Source: Hybos culiciformis
Lineage: Eukaryota > Arthropoda > Insecta > Diptera > Hybotidae
Direction: 5' to 3'
DNA: 64,000 nt
Assembly (NCBI GenBank): GCA_964007475.1
Contig: OZ023275.1
Span: forward strand, 39,861,381 to 39,925,380
Shown here: in pieces, positions 48,040 to 61,500 of the stretch
Position numbering within the stretch: position 1 is the first letter of the stretch
How the letters are laid out: each line of letters starts with the position of its first letter
Program-made: the position numbers and the translations under genes
The notes under the pieces: generated by a model
Told to the model about the DNA's origin: nothing
Seen by the model: the letters and a program-made list of their open reading frames with translations, nothing else
Database searches by the model: none

Positions 48040-48408
48040 AATCGTAGATTCTGAAAAGTAAACGGTTGTAAGTGACAATAGTGTTGTCTTAAAAAAAAAA
48101 ATGTCTATTGAAATGTTTTTGTTAAAATTTAGTTTAATGCTTCTCAGGAAAATTTTGGAATAAAAATATTCTGAACGTAAAATATTCTAGTTGCGTTTGG
48201 TTGGTGTAATTAAATCTCAAAAGGAAATTACAGTAACAAAATGCATGTTGAATTTTTTTACACAGAATATTTTTATTTTAAATTTTTTTTGAGGAGAAGC
48301 ACTATTGTAAAATTTAATTTAATTTAAAACATTATAAATTATAATTAACTACAATCTAGATTAATAAAAAAAAAATAAAAAAATAATGGAACCATAGTCC
48401 CTCTAGGT

Positions 48409-49129
48409 CAGTGGTTCTTAACCTTTTTAGCTACCGGCACCCCTAAAATTTTCAAACAATATTCTCGCACCCCTTACCAGAAATTATTGAGTTATATAAA
48501 TTAAAAAACAAACATTATGCAAAACATATATTTTAAACAAAAATAAATTTTTTAATAAAACACTAAAAAAAAATTAAACTTCTATCTATTATTGCTATAT
48601 TTTAGCTTACCTTTTGAATTTGACTTTAATGTACCAAATTATATTCTAATAATTAGAATATAAATATTCAACTAAACTTGTAAAATTAACTTGTATTAAT
48701 TGTTTTATTATTAATATTTAACTTTTAATATTCAACACAAAAATTCAAACTTGTAATAATCAACACTAAAATTCAATTATTTTTAAATCTTTATTCAATG
48801 TAATGTTCGAAACAGTATTTATATTTCTAAGAATAATCGCAACAATCAACTAAAATTTCGAGGAAATATAAAAATCACTATAGAAACGCATTTGAATTTT
48901 TGTAATTGTAGAAAAAATACAAAAATTAATTTGTTTCTATGGTTTATAATTTACAAACATATTTAAAAAATGTGTTGTGAATAAAAAATTTACTAACCAA
49001 AATGAATTTTTAAGATTAGTTTTTTATTTTGCTAGCTACACGTGAATTTGTAAAATTACAATTTCGCACCCCCAAATATTCAAGTTCGCACCCCTAAGGG
49101 GTGCGTGCACCACCGATTAAGAACCACTG
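48409..49129. mobile_element. Nested hAT MITE, 721 bp
   Basis: The ends cagtggttcttaa and ttaagaaccactg are exact complements (13 bp). A perfect 8-bp duplication, ctctaggt, lies at 48401-48408 and 49130-49137. The sub-terminal motif cgcacccc occurs at 48466, 49065 and 49088 (here within the palindrome cgcacccctaaggggtgcg), which could be transposase-binding repeats as found in other hAT elements. The middle is A+T-rich without coding sequence. The CAGTGGTTCTTAA end is a widespread hAT terminus in animals. It sits inside the older hAT at 47296-49215. Confidence 0.92.
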
Positions 49130-51156
49130 CTCTAGGTCCTCGTCATTGGTTCTGGGTCACTCCAAGGTTGGGACAACTCTGCACACCTTCAAATAAAAGT
49201 CACCGCACGCCACTGATTTAGTCATATGCAGAAATATATCAATTTCCATTGAAATCAAGACCCTAGTCCGAATCCTTAGATTCTAATCATTTTTCTAAGT
49301 TGCTCTAACCGACATCTATCTACCCAAATACTTATTTTAACCAGAATTAATTTACACTTTCATAAAATTCAAAATTTTTATTTGAAAATTACTAAGACCC
49401 TTGGTTAGTTGAGAGCCTGTTACTCAGAATTTTTAGTCGAGGTGAAAGTGAGTGAGCTTACTCATGTTTTGGCTTTTAAAGAATGGAAATCGCTTGTTTG
49501 GCTCAAAAATTATAAGTATCTTATCGGCGGACGGACGGACATTTAATGAAAACATAATAGTCCGTTTGATAATTTTTAATGGAAAATGGGCTTAAAAAAG
49601 AAAATTTAAAACATGCACAGCAGCATAATAGATAATTTTGTTGACGTGCGCTTCAATCCTTTTGTTTTTTAGGATATATTTTTTCTTGGTGGAAAATTTT
49701 AAACAATAAAAAAAAAAAAAAGATGCAGTTAACATTTTATTTTTTTTTTACTACACTAAATTTCCATTTTATTATTTTTTGTTGAAGCTTTTATTTGCAA
49801 AAGAATTATTTTTTTTGGTTTTTTGGTTTTTTTTTTTTTGGAAATATCAAAATAACATTAATCACAATGTCAGTATATTTGAAAACTTAAAAAAAAGAAT
49901 ACATTTTTTTTTACAATTTTTTTCAAAGTTTTGAAACCTTTCACAGTTTAAAATTGGACAAAGAGAAATTTTAAATTCATATTTTTATTTATTATAAATC
50001 TCAACAGATTTACAGAATATCTATATATATTGGAAATTTATTGTGTAACATAAAGGTAAGTAAAAAGTTTTCCGTAAAATGAAAACGGAAAGACCAGTTC
50101 ATGAAAAAATGTGCAATTTTTTCACTTATTTAACGCGAACTGTGTACTATTTTCGCAGGTGAAAATTTTTAGAATATCGTTTCAATGTGTAAATTGGAAA
50201 ACTCCCTGTGAGATGAAAAAAACTCACATTCTGCACAAATTTTTCCACAACCGATTTCGCCGGCTAACTTGATATGTCACCCATTGTTAGAGTATTTTTT
50301 TTGTTTTCAGCATAGATCAAAAATTGTATTTTATTTTTTGCAAGCACAATATTCAGTGTTTTTTTTTTTTTTGCAATAAAATCTGTTTTTGATTGAAAAA
50401 TTATTTTTCCCTGTTCAGTTTCTACATATATAACACAATTCGTCCTTTTACCGCATTTAACTTAAAACCGTTCTTTGTTGTAAAAAAAATATAAACCTAG
50501 ATTTCCAATATCTTAGTTTGTTTTAATTTATATATCTATATCTTATGCCTCAATTAAGTAAAAAAAAAAACAAAAAAAAAATCTAAATAAGTAATAATAT
50601 CCTTAAGATAAAATCCGTAATATGGATGCGTTTGGTATATAAAGGGAAATAGAAATTATATAAATATACATACGATAGGATGTAAATGTAGAGAATAAAA
50701 AAAAAAACAAAATGATTATCTAATGAAAATTTAATAATAATTTCAAATAAATTACTAAGCAACAGCCTAAGATAATATAGAAATTCCCTTAAGAAAATTT
50801 TGCAATATTTATAGAACTATTTTTTTTTTTTTCATATATATTCTTTTTTTTTTTTTTGTTTTTATTTCTTTTCGTTTTTTTTTTTTTATTATTTTGGGAA
50901 AAACAAAACAGAAAAACTTTATATATACAACAAAACGTTGAGTATTTCATTAAAAAAGTTTCCTTTCTTATGCTTTTTAAGTTGATGGTAACTTTATGGT
51001 ACAACATTATTAATATGATAAGAGGAACATATTGTTTAGATTTTGTAAGAAGAAACTTTTTATTTATGTTCACAAACATTATTACATATGTATATTTATA
51101 TATACATATATATGTAAATAAATATGTGGGCAATTTTGCTTATGTAATCAAAAAAA

Positions 51157-51323
51157 ATAATAATAATAATAATAATAATAATATAAAGATAATAATAATA
51201 ATAATATAAAGATAATAATAATAACAATTTGAAGAAAAATATTAAAAAATGTTTATAAATATATACATAAATAAATATAAAATATATGTTGTTTAATATT
51301 ATTTTTATTATAATGTACTTTCA

Positions 51324-51393
<70 letters not shown>
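51157..51393. repeat. AAT and TA microsatellites
   Basis: AAT/ATA units with interspersed aaag interruptions run from about 51157 to 51225. An uninterrupted TA dinucleotide run of 69 bp occupies 51325-51393. Both are likely to be length-variable. Confidence 0.95.
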
Positions 51394-51395
<2 letters not shown>

Positions 51396-52382
51396 AATAT
51401 CCTTAGGAAATATTTTACAACAAGGAATCTTAAAATTTAATTACAATAAAAATATGTTTATATAATAAAGTTTTCTTTCTTATGTCTGCATATGAAAATG
51501 CTTTTATTTTTATTATTTATAATTTGAAAATAGCTTTTTATTTTTTTTTAAAAGACCTTGTAAATAAATTGTAATAATATTTTTCTTAAGGCAATTATTA
51601 TGCACACGAAACTTTGCGAAAATAGTTCAAATCAAATTATATAATTATCCAGAATTTTGAAGAATTTTTTTAGGAGAATCTTCTGTGTCAATACTGTCCA
51701 TTCCATATATTTTAGTATACAATTATTTACATCTACTATCTACATAATATATAATATTCTAGGATTTATGTAAACAAAATTTTACCCAATTTACCTTTCA
51801 AAAAAAAAATTCATCCTAAGGAAAATATTTTACATATTTCATTTATTTAAAAATCTTACTACTGTGGCAACAAAATAAAAGTTTTATATACCTACTTATA
51901 TATACCATATTTTATTCTGTTTTTTTTTTTTTTTCTAACCCTTTCCAACTTCAAAAACAATATTTATTTTAAACAAAAATTTACTGCAAAAACTTTTTTT
52001 TTCCTTTTTATTCACAAATTAAATTAACGTATTTGTAATTAGTTTTAAAAATGCAAGTATTGTTCGAATAATGTTGGAATATTATAAAAAAATTCGTCCT
52101 TAATTCGACATCACATAAAAAACTAATTAACTGCGATCTTTAATACAAATTTTATACTAATTACGTACATATAACTGAGTATGGTTATTTATGTATAGAA
52201 AAATAAATTAATATATACAATTTACGTGACTTCATTAGAGCAAATTTTGTATTTTAAAAGTCAAAATGTGCATTGAATTTTTTATTATATTATTTTCTTC
52301 TAATTTAAATCCATTAATTGCACTTACTCGCTTACATATTTAATCACTTACTCAAATTATGGAATAATTATTCAAATCTTGT

Positions 52383-52425
52383 GCTTACCTGAAAAATAAA
52401 AATAAATAAAAAAAATTAATTAATT
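52383..52425 (-). other. Recursive splice site candidate
   Basis: On the minus strand, a T-rich tract of about 28 bases ending tatttttCAG (52389-52391) is followed directly by GTAAGC (52383-52388). Acceptor and donor consensus abut, as at 18372. The pyrimidine tract is interrupted by single A residues and the donor has C at its sixth base, so this is the second or third best of the minus-strand candidates. Confidence 0.35.
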
Positions 52426-55400
52426 TATGATTTTTTTTTATAAAAATTGCATATTTATTAATTTAGTAATTATATTTCCTTAATTCATATCTCTTAAACA
52501 ATTTTATCCATCAGTCTACAAAAGCAACATAAAATTTTTGCGTATTTAATTTTTCATACTCTGACTGATTGTCCTCAGTACTCAATTTATAACCTCGGAA
52601 GACGATGACAGTGTAATAAAATCGAAAAGTTTATATTTAAACTCATTTAAATAAATTTAAGCTTCTTTTATTCATTTGTCAACACATTTGGGTTGACTTT
52701 GACGAATGAGCTCCAGACAAGCTATATAAATAACATTATTTTATTTTTTAAATTATCCTCGTTCTAAGAAAATTAATTCAATTAGCAATACAACCATGAT
52801 ACTTATTAAGATTTATATAATCTTCAATATTATCAAAAATGTTTATATTTCGTCGACATTTTTCTCTACAGTAAATAAAAAAATATTGTGAACATTAAGT
52901 TTACAAGTTGGACGAAACAAAAATATAAAAATAAAAAAAAAACAACATATTTTTCTCTCTTAATGAAAGTAAATTCGAAAGTTAATTAAGGTTTTAACGT
53001 TTTAACTCTATACTGCCTTGAAAATAATTTTATTTTTCAATAAATGTGTTTTTTTATTTTATTTCATTTTCAATTCAAAGGAATTCAATTGATTTCTCAT
53101 TTAGTTCGATATATCTGAGAATTTTCCATTTATAAATATAAGTAAATAAAATTCTTGTTTAAAAGAAACCACAACATAATTGTGCCTGCAGAATAGGGAA
53201 GATCAATAACTCAGTTCTGTATAAATTTCTGTACAACAGACTGTAAATTTTTTGTTCGCATTTTCCCAAGCAGGAAACCAATTTTCCCTATTTGATCCTG
53301 TGGTACTATTAGTATGCGAAATATTTTGTTCTTCAACCATTACCTTTGTCGACTGATTCTTTTACCACACCGGGAAAGTATCCCTCCGTTTGGCTATTTA
53401 TTTTTTTATCTCTTAATTCCATTCTATACTCTTGATAGAAATAGAACATAGCAACATTTACTACAAAAATAATATTTTGCTTTTATTTAAAAAACAAAAA
53501 ATTCAACCCATAAACATTAACTTGGCAATACTTTTTCTTTCATTATTCAGAGAAATAATTTTCGAAGCCAACAACATGAGAAAACCAATTTCCATCGTTA
53601 AATACTTAAACTATATGTACACATTACACACGTATATGTATTATATACATTATTTTATTTATATATGCCATTAAGCTCCTTAGTAGCTCGGTTTTTATTT
53701 AAATAAAAACATATTTACATACAGTCAATAAAAAGTACATAAAAAAAAAATGTAGTAAATTTCCTTTCAAATATAAAAATAAATAAAAATAATTCTATGC
53801 ACTCACTTCCTGGTAAAACAAAATGTTATCCTGGAAAGATGAAATTTCTAACGATGTAAATATAAAAATAAAAAATGTTTATTAAATTTACGTTGCAGAC
53901 GAAATAAAGTGATTCTCACTTATTTTTTTTTCCGATAGAAAGTAAAGTATTGTTTATGGTATACATTATATGCAATTATGTTAGACTTTAGATTTACTTT
54001 TAGAGTTTAAGCTTGTTTACAATTAAAACAAATTGATTTTCATCTTTGAATTAGATAAACGTCATCTTTACTTCTATAGTCTACCTAGTTCAGTTTCGAT
54101 TGATACGTATAATCAGAAAGTAATTCTAATACTGAAGATTAGCACGTACTTTTACTTTCTCAGTAATTAAAAGAAAAAATATCTATAAACATAATTAAGA
54201 AAAGGACACTTTTCATTCTTTGATCCAATCTTAGGATATATTTAATTCGTAGAAAACTCTTCGCAATTAATTCTCATTAAACAAACATTCTTTTCTTTGG
54301 TAAATTAATCTTATTTTTTTGAATATAAAATAAAATAATAAATGAATAAATAAATATAGATAATATTATATAATTGGTAATAAATGTTAAAAATAATAAT
54401 AAAATACAGATTTTAAATATAAGTATATAAGATATAAATATCTAAAATGTATAAGTTTTTTTTTGTTGTAGGATAACGCGAGAAAAATTATGAAGAAATG
54501 TATATTGAAAAGAAAAAACAAAATTTATTATTTGATTAATTAAAAAAAAATTTTGAAATCGCTGCTTTAGCCTCTTTCTTCTTTATAACATTTAGAAATA
54601 TTTTTAATAAAAAAAAAATCAAAAAAATTTAACTAAAATGAGTTTATTAAAATAAAGGAAAAAAAATTATACACAAAAATACATAATTTTATATCTTTAT
54701 TAAATTAAGAGAAACAAAAAAAAAATTAAAATTAATAATATAATTTATTATATTTTCTTTAATAGACAGATTCCACGAATTATTAAAATTTTATATATCT
54801 ATGTATATTTCAGTCTTACATTAAGAATTTATTTTTCATGATTTCTTAATTAAGGCTGCATAAAAAAAATAATGGAAAAACAAATGAACGACATTTCTTG
54901 TCCCTTTTAAAAATATCCTACTGAAATGTCAATAAAAAAGAAAAAAAAAAAGTGAATGAAGGATCTATTTTAGAGATTTAGCAAATTTTTATTAAATTTA
55001 TTTATTTTTGTTTCAACGTACAGGTTGGAAACAAATTTCGTTTTTAAACGGATAGTGTTAAGAGATGTATGAAAGACAGAAGACAGATATCAAAAATTCT
55101 AAGCTGTTTATCTTCAAACTACAAACAACGCATATATTCTGGCAAATTCCGAAGTAAAACTAAAACCGAAAAAAGAAAGGATTTAATGGAGAATTCATTA
55201 GCGAAAATATAAAGTGTAAATTGTTTACAACACTGTCATTGACCTTATTATATTATTATTATAGCCTTTGGAAAATATTAAAATTTTTTACCACCTATAC
55301 ACTTGTTAAATAATGTAAATTTTTCTAAATATACCTACCTACATAAATTTCTTTAAAAAAGGTTCTTTAAAATAAAAAATATGAAATTTATTAAACGGTC

Positions 55401-56933
55401 AAAGCTTCATAAAACATAATAAAAAAAAAAAACTTTGAAAAGATTTTTAAGCATATAAAATTGTAATTATTTTTAATAAAAAAAAATAATAATTTTAATT
55501 AAGTTTCTGTAATATTACAAAAACTCCTTAGCTAGGGACAAAAGACACAACCGATGCCAGTCTGTACCTATCTTGAAAAAAAAAAATTCCTCATCGCGTG
55601 TTTGATAAAATTCAGTTCATTTTTCTGTTTTTTAATGTTTTCTTTTATAAATAAGATATGCCTAGATTTTAATTCTATCAATATGAAAAAAAAATGCCAA
55701 TCGCTTTAATGACATTTTAATTAACATTAATTTTAAATTCATGTCTAATTTTGGGTCCTATTTTTTTTTGTTCGAAACATTTTTATCGAAAAACAAGAGC
55801 TATAAGCATTTATAGTGACAGACTTTTTTAGTTGCTAGTTCAATAATTAAGCGATGAACGAGTTGTGTTAGACATACTTTAGAGTGCGCCAAAAATTTGA
55901 TTAGAGTCACAATTTATTTTTGTTCGAAAAATTTTTGTTTTAAGAGAAGAACTTAACACTCTATAATTCAGATAGAAGCTTGTGTTGCTAGTTCAATGAT
56001 TTTAATTATTGGTTGAACTTGTTGTTTTTCTTTAATTTGAATTTATTTCAATTTTATTTCAAATCATTTATTGAATAGTTAATATTTAAGAGTTTTACTT
56101 CGAGACGTATAAATGCACATTATAGATCATCTAATCTAATCGAATCTACGATAATAACAAACTCTATTTTCACTACCATAAATTCTTTCATTTGTATTTT
56201 TCAAATTCAATCCTTTTTCGTACCATAGAAAAAGGAATTACATTTCAACTTCGCAGCAATTTCAAGTACAAAAATTTTTTCTTTTTTTTTTTGTTCCTAT
56301 TTTCATCATTATTACCTACTCATTTTCCATAATACTTTTTTCTGTAAAATTTTTCCTACATCAAGGATAAAATAAAAAATAAAAAATATTTTTTTTCAAG
56401 CTTGGGTAAAAGTATAAAACCAAAGCAAATTAAAAATAAAATAATGAAAAATTAAAAAAAAAAAAAGAATTGCAGAAATTATTGGATAATTAAACAGAAA
56501 AAATAAATGAAAAAAAGTAAAGACCAGACAACATTTACTTTTTTGTTTCAATAAAAAAAAAATCTGTAAAAAAAAAAAGGTTCTTAGGTCAATGATAATT
56601 ATTTTAATCGTATTTTATGCAATTAGTAAAATTTATTCAGCATATTTTTTTTTATTTATTTTTTTTTCGGTACTTAAATTGCTGAAATAATTTATAAAAT
56701 AAATATAGTATAAACACAGAGAGAGAGAGAGAGCCTATGAGGCAAAGGAATTAAAATAAAATAAAAAAAAATATAAATTTTAATTAATGAAAAAGTATAC
56801 ACTTAAAAAACCCCAAAACCAAATGAAATAATATCAGTAAAGCCGGGAAAGCGAAAATTTGATATTTACAAATACATAGTGTTTCAATATTCTAGGGTTT
56901 TGCAGAATATTTTGCGAACAACCTAAACCTTAA

Positions 56934-57319
56934 GAGCCCGTTCCCAAACTGAGACTTTTTTAAATCGTAAATATACCTTTTCTGCTAAAGAAAATTGCTT
57001 TTTTTAGAAATGGAAATAGGATTTAATCTGTATCATCTGCAACGTCTGCTTAAATTTTCAATTTTTTGTTTTTTTTTTAAATGAGGTGCACTAAAAAGTA
57101 CACCTATAAACTGAGTTTGTTATGGGAAATTTAAAATTTCCCTTTGCAGTTTTTTAAAATATAAAATATCATTTCGGAACGATTTTTACGTCAAAAAATC
57201 TTGATTTGTAAAATAATTGTAAAATAACAGCTGTAAAATCGTGTCGTTCCAAAACTAGAAATTCTAGAAACTAAAATAATTTCTCAGTTTCTAAAAAAGT
57301 TTCACGGGTTTGGGAACTC
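56934..57319. mobile_element. MITE copy 1 with GAGCCCGTTCCCAAAC ends
   Basis: The left end is gagcccgttcccaaactgag. The right end, acgggtttgggaactc, is a worn complement. TTAA flanks it on both sides (56930-56933 and 57320-57323). The inside contains the palindrome aggtg.actaaaaagta.acct and gggaaatttaaaatttccc. Copy 2 starts 28 bp downstream in the same orientation. TTAA flanks could suggest a piggyBac-type target, but copy 2 has only TTA at its left, so this is uncertain. Confidence 0.7.
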
Positions 57320-57347
57320 TTAAATTCTATTTTCATTTGAAATCTTA

Positions 57348-57709
57348 GAGCCCGTTCCCAAACTGAGACTATTTTAAATCGTAAAATATACCTTTTCTGC
57401 TAAAGAAAATTCCTTTTTTTCAGAAATTGAAATAGGCTTGACATTTAATCTGTATCATCTGCAACGTCTGCTTAAATTTTAAATTTTTTGTTTTTTTTAA
57501 AAATGAGGTGCACTAAAAAGTACACCTATAAACTGAGTTTGTTATGGGAAATTTAAAATTTCCCTTTGCAGATTTTTAAAATATAAAATATCATTTGTAA
57601 AATAATTGTAAAATAACAGTTGTAAAATCGTGTCGTTGCAAAACTAGAAATTCTAGAAATTAAAAAATTTTTTCAGTTTATAAAATAGTCTCAGTTTGGG
57701 AACGGGCTC
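57348..57709. mobile_element. MITE copy 2, better preserved ends
   Basis: The ends gagcccgttcccaaactgag and ctcagtttgggaacgggctc are exact complements over at least 20 bp and continue through actattttata with one or two changes. It shares the interior of copy 1, including the aggtgcactaaaaagtacac palindrome and the word catctgcaacgtctgctta, but lacks a short segment near 57595. TTAA follows at 57710-57713. No coding sequence is present. Confidence 0.8.
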
Positions 57710-57793
57710 TTAAATAACTATATACAAATTCTGTAAAACTATTCAACTATATACCATAATATTCTACACACAATTTTAAATGTTTGTAGCAAG

Positions 57794-58582
57794 CAGGGAC
57801 GGCTGATGGTACTAAGCAACCCAGGCATTGCCTGGGTGCTTCTATTCCTCCTCATTCCTTATATTTTATTCTAACTATTATATATTTTTGCCATAACAAT
57901 ATAAGAAATGCTTTCTCATAATCCTTTTTGTGTAGCATTAAAGGCAACAAAATAATTGCTTGCTTTTAGGCGATATTGAAATTTATTTGTTATTGTTTTA
58001 AAAGAGAGAATTTTTCTTATAAGAAACAAAACAAAGAAGAAAATTTGATGTGATGTAAAAAAGGCAATTGATTTTTGTGCTTTTCATATTGTTGAATTAA
58101 AAGCAACAAAAAAAGTGCTTAGTAGGGAATATTGAAATTTATTTGTTGGTGTTTTAAAAAAGAGAGGAAATAAAAAAAATTCTAATACACTTTGTTCTAT
58201 GGAATATTGTTGAATTAAAAGCAACAAAAAAATTGCTTAGTAGGGAATATTGAAATTTATTTGTAGTGTTTTAAAAAAGAGAGAAAATAAAAAAAGTTCT
58301 ATTACATTTTGTTGTATTAAAAGCAACAAAAAAATTGCTTAGTAAGGGAATATTGAAATTTATTTGTTATTGTTTTAAAAAGGAGAGGAAATTGTTATTT
58401 CCTAAAAAATTATCTTTTTGATTTGCATTCTTTTGGTTTTTGACCAAACTTAAATTCTAATTTGTAGTCATTTTAATCAAATCTATATGTATATGAAAAC
58501 TCAATGCTTGTTTGTTTGTATGTCGAATAGGCTCCTAAACCAATAAGTGCCTGGGCACTTACTGTTGTACCGGCCGTCCCTG
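57794..58582. mobile_element. hAT MITE, 789 bp, with internal repeats
   Basis: The ends are cagggacggc and gccgtccctg, exact complements of 10 bp. A perfect 8-bp duplication, gtagcaag, flanks it at 57786-57793 and 58583-58590. Near the left end, cccaggcattgcctggg forms a small palindrome, echoed by gtgcctgggcac near the right end. The middle holds four diverged tandem units of about 102 to 118 bp. There is no transposase. The termini and target length place it in hAT. Confidence 0.9.
57936..58390. repeat. Four tandem units inside the hAT MITE
   Basis: Each unit contains ttaaaagcaacaaaaaaatt followed by gcttagtagg, gaatattgaaatttatttgt and a gttttaaaaaagagag word. The second to fourth units start at 58089, 58207 and 58309. 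The first (from about 57936) is the most diverged. Confidence 0.85.
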
Positions 58583-58590
58583 GTAGCAAG

Positions 58591-61500
58591 CATCGTATTA
58601 TCGTGAAAGAAAGGTCAAAATACTTTGGTGGGTTATCGAGCATATCATTGTAATGGCAGAATGAAAAGAAAAGTAGAAAAAAAAAAAATAAAGAATATTT
58701 TTTTATTCAAAGATTTTCTTTTCTGTTTTTCTTTTTTAATATCCTTGTTTACACTGTAAAATTATAAGCAATTGATTGTAAATAGATACAGTTTTGTATA
58801 ATGGAAAAAAAAGAAGAAAAGAAAAACTCATGTAAGTCATAATGATTGCATTACATTTATAATGCATTCCTCTAAAGTTAAGAAAAAAAAAAGTTAAATG
58901 TAACACAATTTAAAATTTAATATTAAAAAAAAATTTTTTGTGCAATATTCTGACAAGCGATATGTACCTACAACAACCACTTTGTGCAAATAAATCTAAA
59001 AACTTATTTGTAACAATTTTTCATCAAATAAATAAAACATTTAATTTTATTATTATATTAAGAAAAAATGATTATGTGGAGACTATATTATAGTTATACT
59101 AGACATAAGCCCATGACCGTTATTGAGTCAAGACCATTATTGAGAAAAGCTCACTAATTTGAAACAATATTATTCAATACTGAATTATATTTCATATAAT
59201 ATATAAGTATGTCGCCTTAGTAATATAAAGAAATACGTCCTAATTTTGATTAAGCAATATCTAATTTACTGATAACTTTAGAAAGAATTATCCCTTTGAA
59301 ATTCGAACTTGACTTGTCTTTTACCCGAAGAGTCTATAAGAAATTTCTGTTGTGTTTTAAGGCAGTTTGAAGTAATAAAGACAGAGAATCAGACAGCGAT
59401 TTCACTATGTATTAAAATTCTGTTATACTTTTTGGCAATTTTTAATTGTTGATTTTCATATCAGACTCTCACTGACTACTGCACACTGCACACTATGACT
59501 ATACTTGTAAATCTGCTGATACAGTGACCATCACCATTTATTTGAGAGTTTACGATATAAAAACAGAAACATTCATATACTTATAATATTTATTAAAAAA
59601 ACTCTTCTACCCAAATGACGGATAAAATTTATTGATGCTACAAGTCGTTTACAAGAACAGTGTCAGACTGTGTGTACTGTATTCAAAACGTTCTTATTAT
59701 ATTTTTAAATTTTTTTTTTCCAACAACATTAATATTTATGAAAAATACATAGCCATTTCGAAAAAAAAAACGTATTTTTTTTTATTCTCAATTTCTTTTA
59801 CAATTTATTCAAAAAATAAAATTCAAATTTTTTTTTTTCCATCATCTATGTTTGTTTTTCTTTTATTCAAGTTTTTATTATTTCATTTTTTTTTTTCGTG
59901 AGTATATGTGATGTTAATATTGCAAATATAATACATGGAATCGAAAATACGATTTTCTTAGAATTACAAACAAAATATAAATATAAAATAAATAAACAAA
60001 AAAATAAAATATTAAGCTTTTATTGAAAAAAAATATATGTATAAATATATATATATGTATATAGAAATTAATAAAGCTGTTTACTATACAATTTTTACTA
60101 AATCTATCCGATAAAGGTCATTAGCTTCATTTTCTTGATAAATGGATAATATAACCCTATGTATGTCAAAGAACATTCGAACATAGTATGTACATAATTG
60201 CATAAACCGTGAAGATTTGGATAATTGTGTCCAAAAACCTATTTACAAGAGCTGTCAAGATCGGCCTTACATATTAATAAAATCAAATCCTATGTGAAAC
60301 ATTTTTCATAAAATTAAAAAAAATCCATAAGCTTCATGAACTTCTAAGTCATATTTTTCAGTGTTTCAATCTTTTTTTAATCCTTTTTTTTCTTGAATAA
60401 TATATTAATAACTAAATTCGAAATTAAACAATCAATGATTTTAATAATGTAAATAATAAATTAAAATTAATTTTCTGAAAGATTAATAGCTTCAGTAAAA
60501 TATGACAAAAAATAACTAACAAATAAGTCCACCATATGAGTAAGAGTATGTATGATTGTATACATACATGACTTAAAAAGCAACAATTTCTTAAAGAATT
60601 TATTATGAAATATCTTGTCGAAATAATTCTAATTCTAACCAATATTCTTACATAAGAAATTATTTCCTCTTTCTACTATATACAAGTATATATAACGTCT
60701 TTCATATAAATTTATTATTTTCTAACTAATAAATGGTTGCTTATCCTTGTTATGATTTCTTTTTTTTTTTTTTAAATCTTTGCAAAATAATTTGTAGCTT
60801 GCTATACAAAAGATAAATGAAAATTATACATAAATTTCGCATAAATTATGCATACGTATTTTTATTAAAATATGAATTATTATTCATATTATCAAGCGCA
60901 GCACTGTCTACACAAGGGGATAAAAGTTACTCAAAATTTTTTATTTTTATTTTCTTTTTTCTTTCACCCAAGTATACTGAATGTATACATAATTTGTACA
61001 TAGGTACACATAACATAAGTACATAAATTTATATTCTCATTTATAAATTATAAATTTTAAAACATTCATAAAAGTTATATATTTAAAAAAATACAATGTG
61101 TGGCTTTTTTGTGAGCCGATAAACACGATCACAAAAAAGGTACTGATGAATCTATGAAAATTATATATGTAGGTATACAATTTTTGTTTAAAATTAAAGT
61201 TTCATTGAAAAGAATATTAAAACTGTTGCTATACATTATACAGTTTTTCAATTATTTCGATGTTAACGAGAAAATTGTGAAAGTTTTCCGAATTTTTTTT
61301 TATATTAAGTTTAAGTCTTAAGACTGGGTATAAGCGAGAATTAGTTCGAATCGAGGTTATATATAGAAAAAATTTGTTTTACATTTTTTCGACGCCTTGT
61401 TATTTCGACGCCTAGTCAAGACCTTGTTTAAGTTTGCAAAATTTTTAAACACATTTTATTTCATTTTTTATCATAAATTTTTAAATTCATTTTGGCATTA

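Larger units (their letters stand above)
47296..49215. mobile_element. hAT element, 1920 bp, with nested hAT
   Basis: The left end is cagtggcgagcggt; the right end is accgcacgccactg, its complement with one mismatch. A perfect 8-bp duplication, atttagtc, flanks it at 47288-47295 and 49216-49223. Sub-terminal words aggtgctccaggtgcaga and tctgcacaccttc are also mirrored. Three tandem units of about 96 bp lie at 47751-48039. A second hAT MITE (48409-49129) has inserted near the right end. Without it the element is about 1.19 kb. No transposase is visible, so it is non-autonomous. Confidence 0.9.
49224..56929. other. Non-coding A+T-rich stretch
   Basis: No gene is seen. A ggacggacggac microsatellite lies near 49529, in a patch of higher complexity (49390-49560). 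AAT-type repeats and a 69-bp TA microsatellite occupy 51157-51393. A diverged direct repeat pairs about 55763-55868 with about 55917-56020. A block of higher complexity at 53160-53400 has no recognised motif. GA repeats lie at about 56720-56733. The open frames (50789-51209, 53432-53674) are low-complexity. Confidence 0.6.

Noticed and set aside
50050..50065. Plus-strand donor-like aaaggtaagta
   Set aside because: No upstream pyrimidine tract or open frame; an isolated donor match.
61100..61142. Hairpin with T/A arms, terminator-like
   Set aside because: A bacterial-style terminator makes no sense in this eukaryotic context; it is a short palindrome only.
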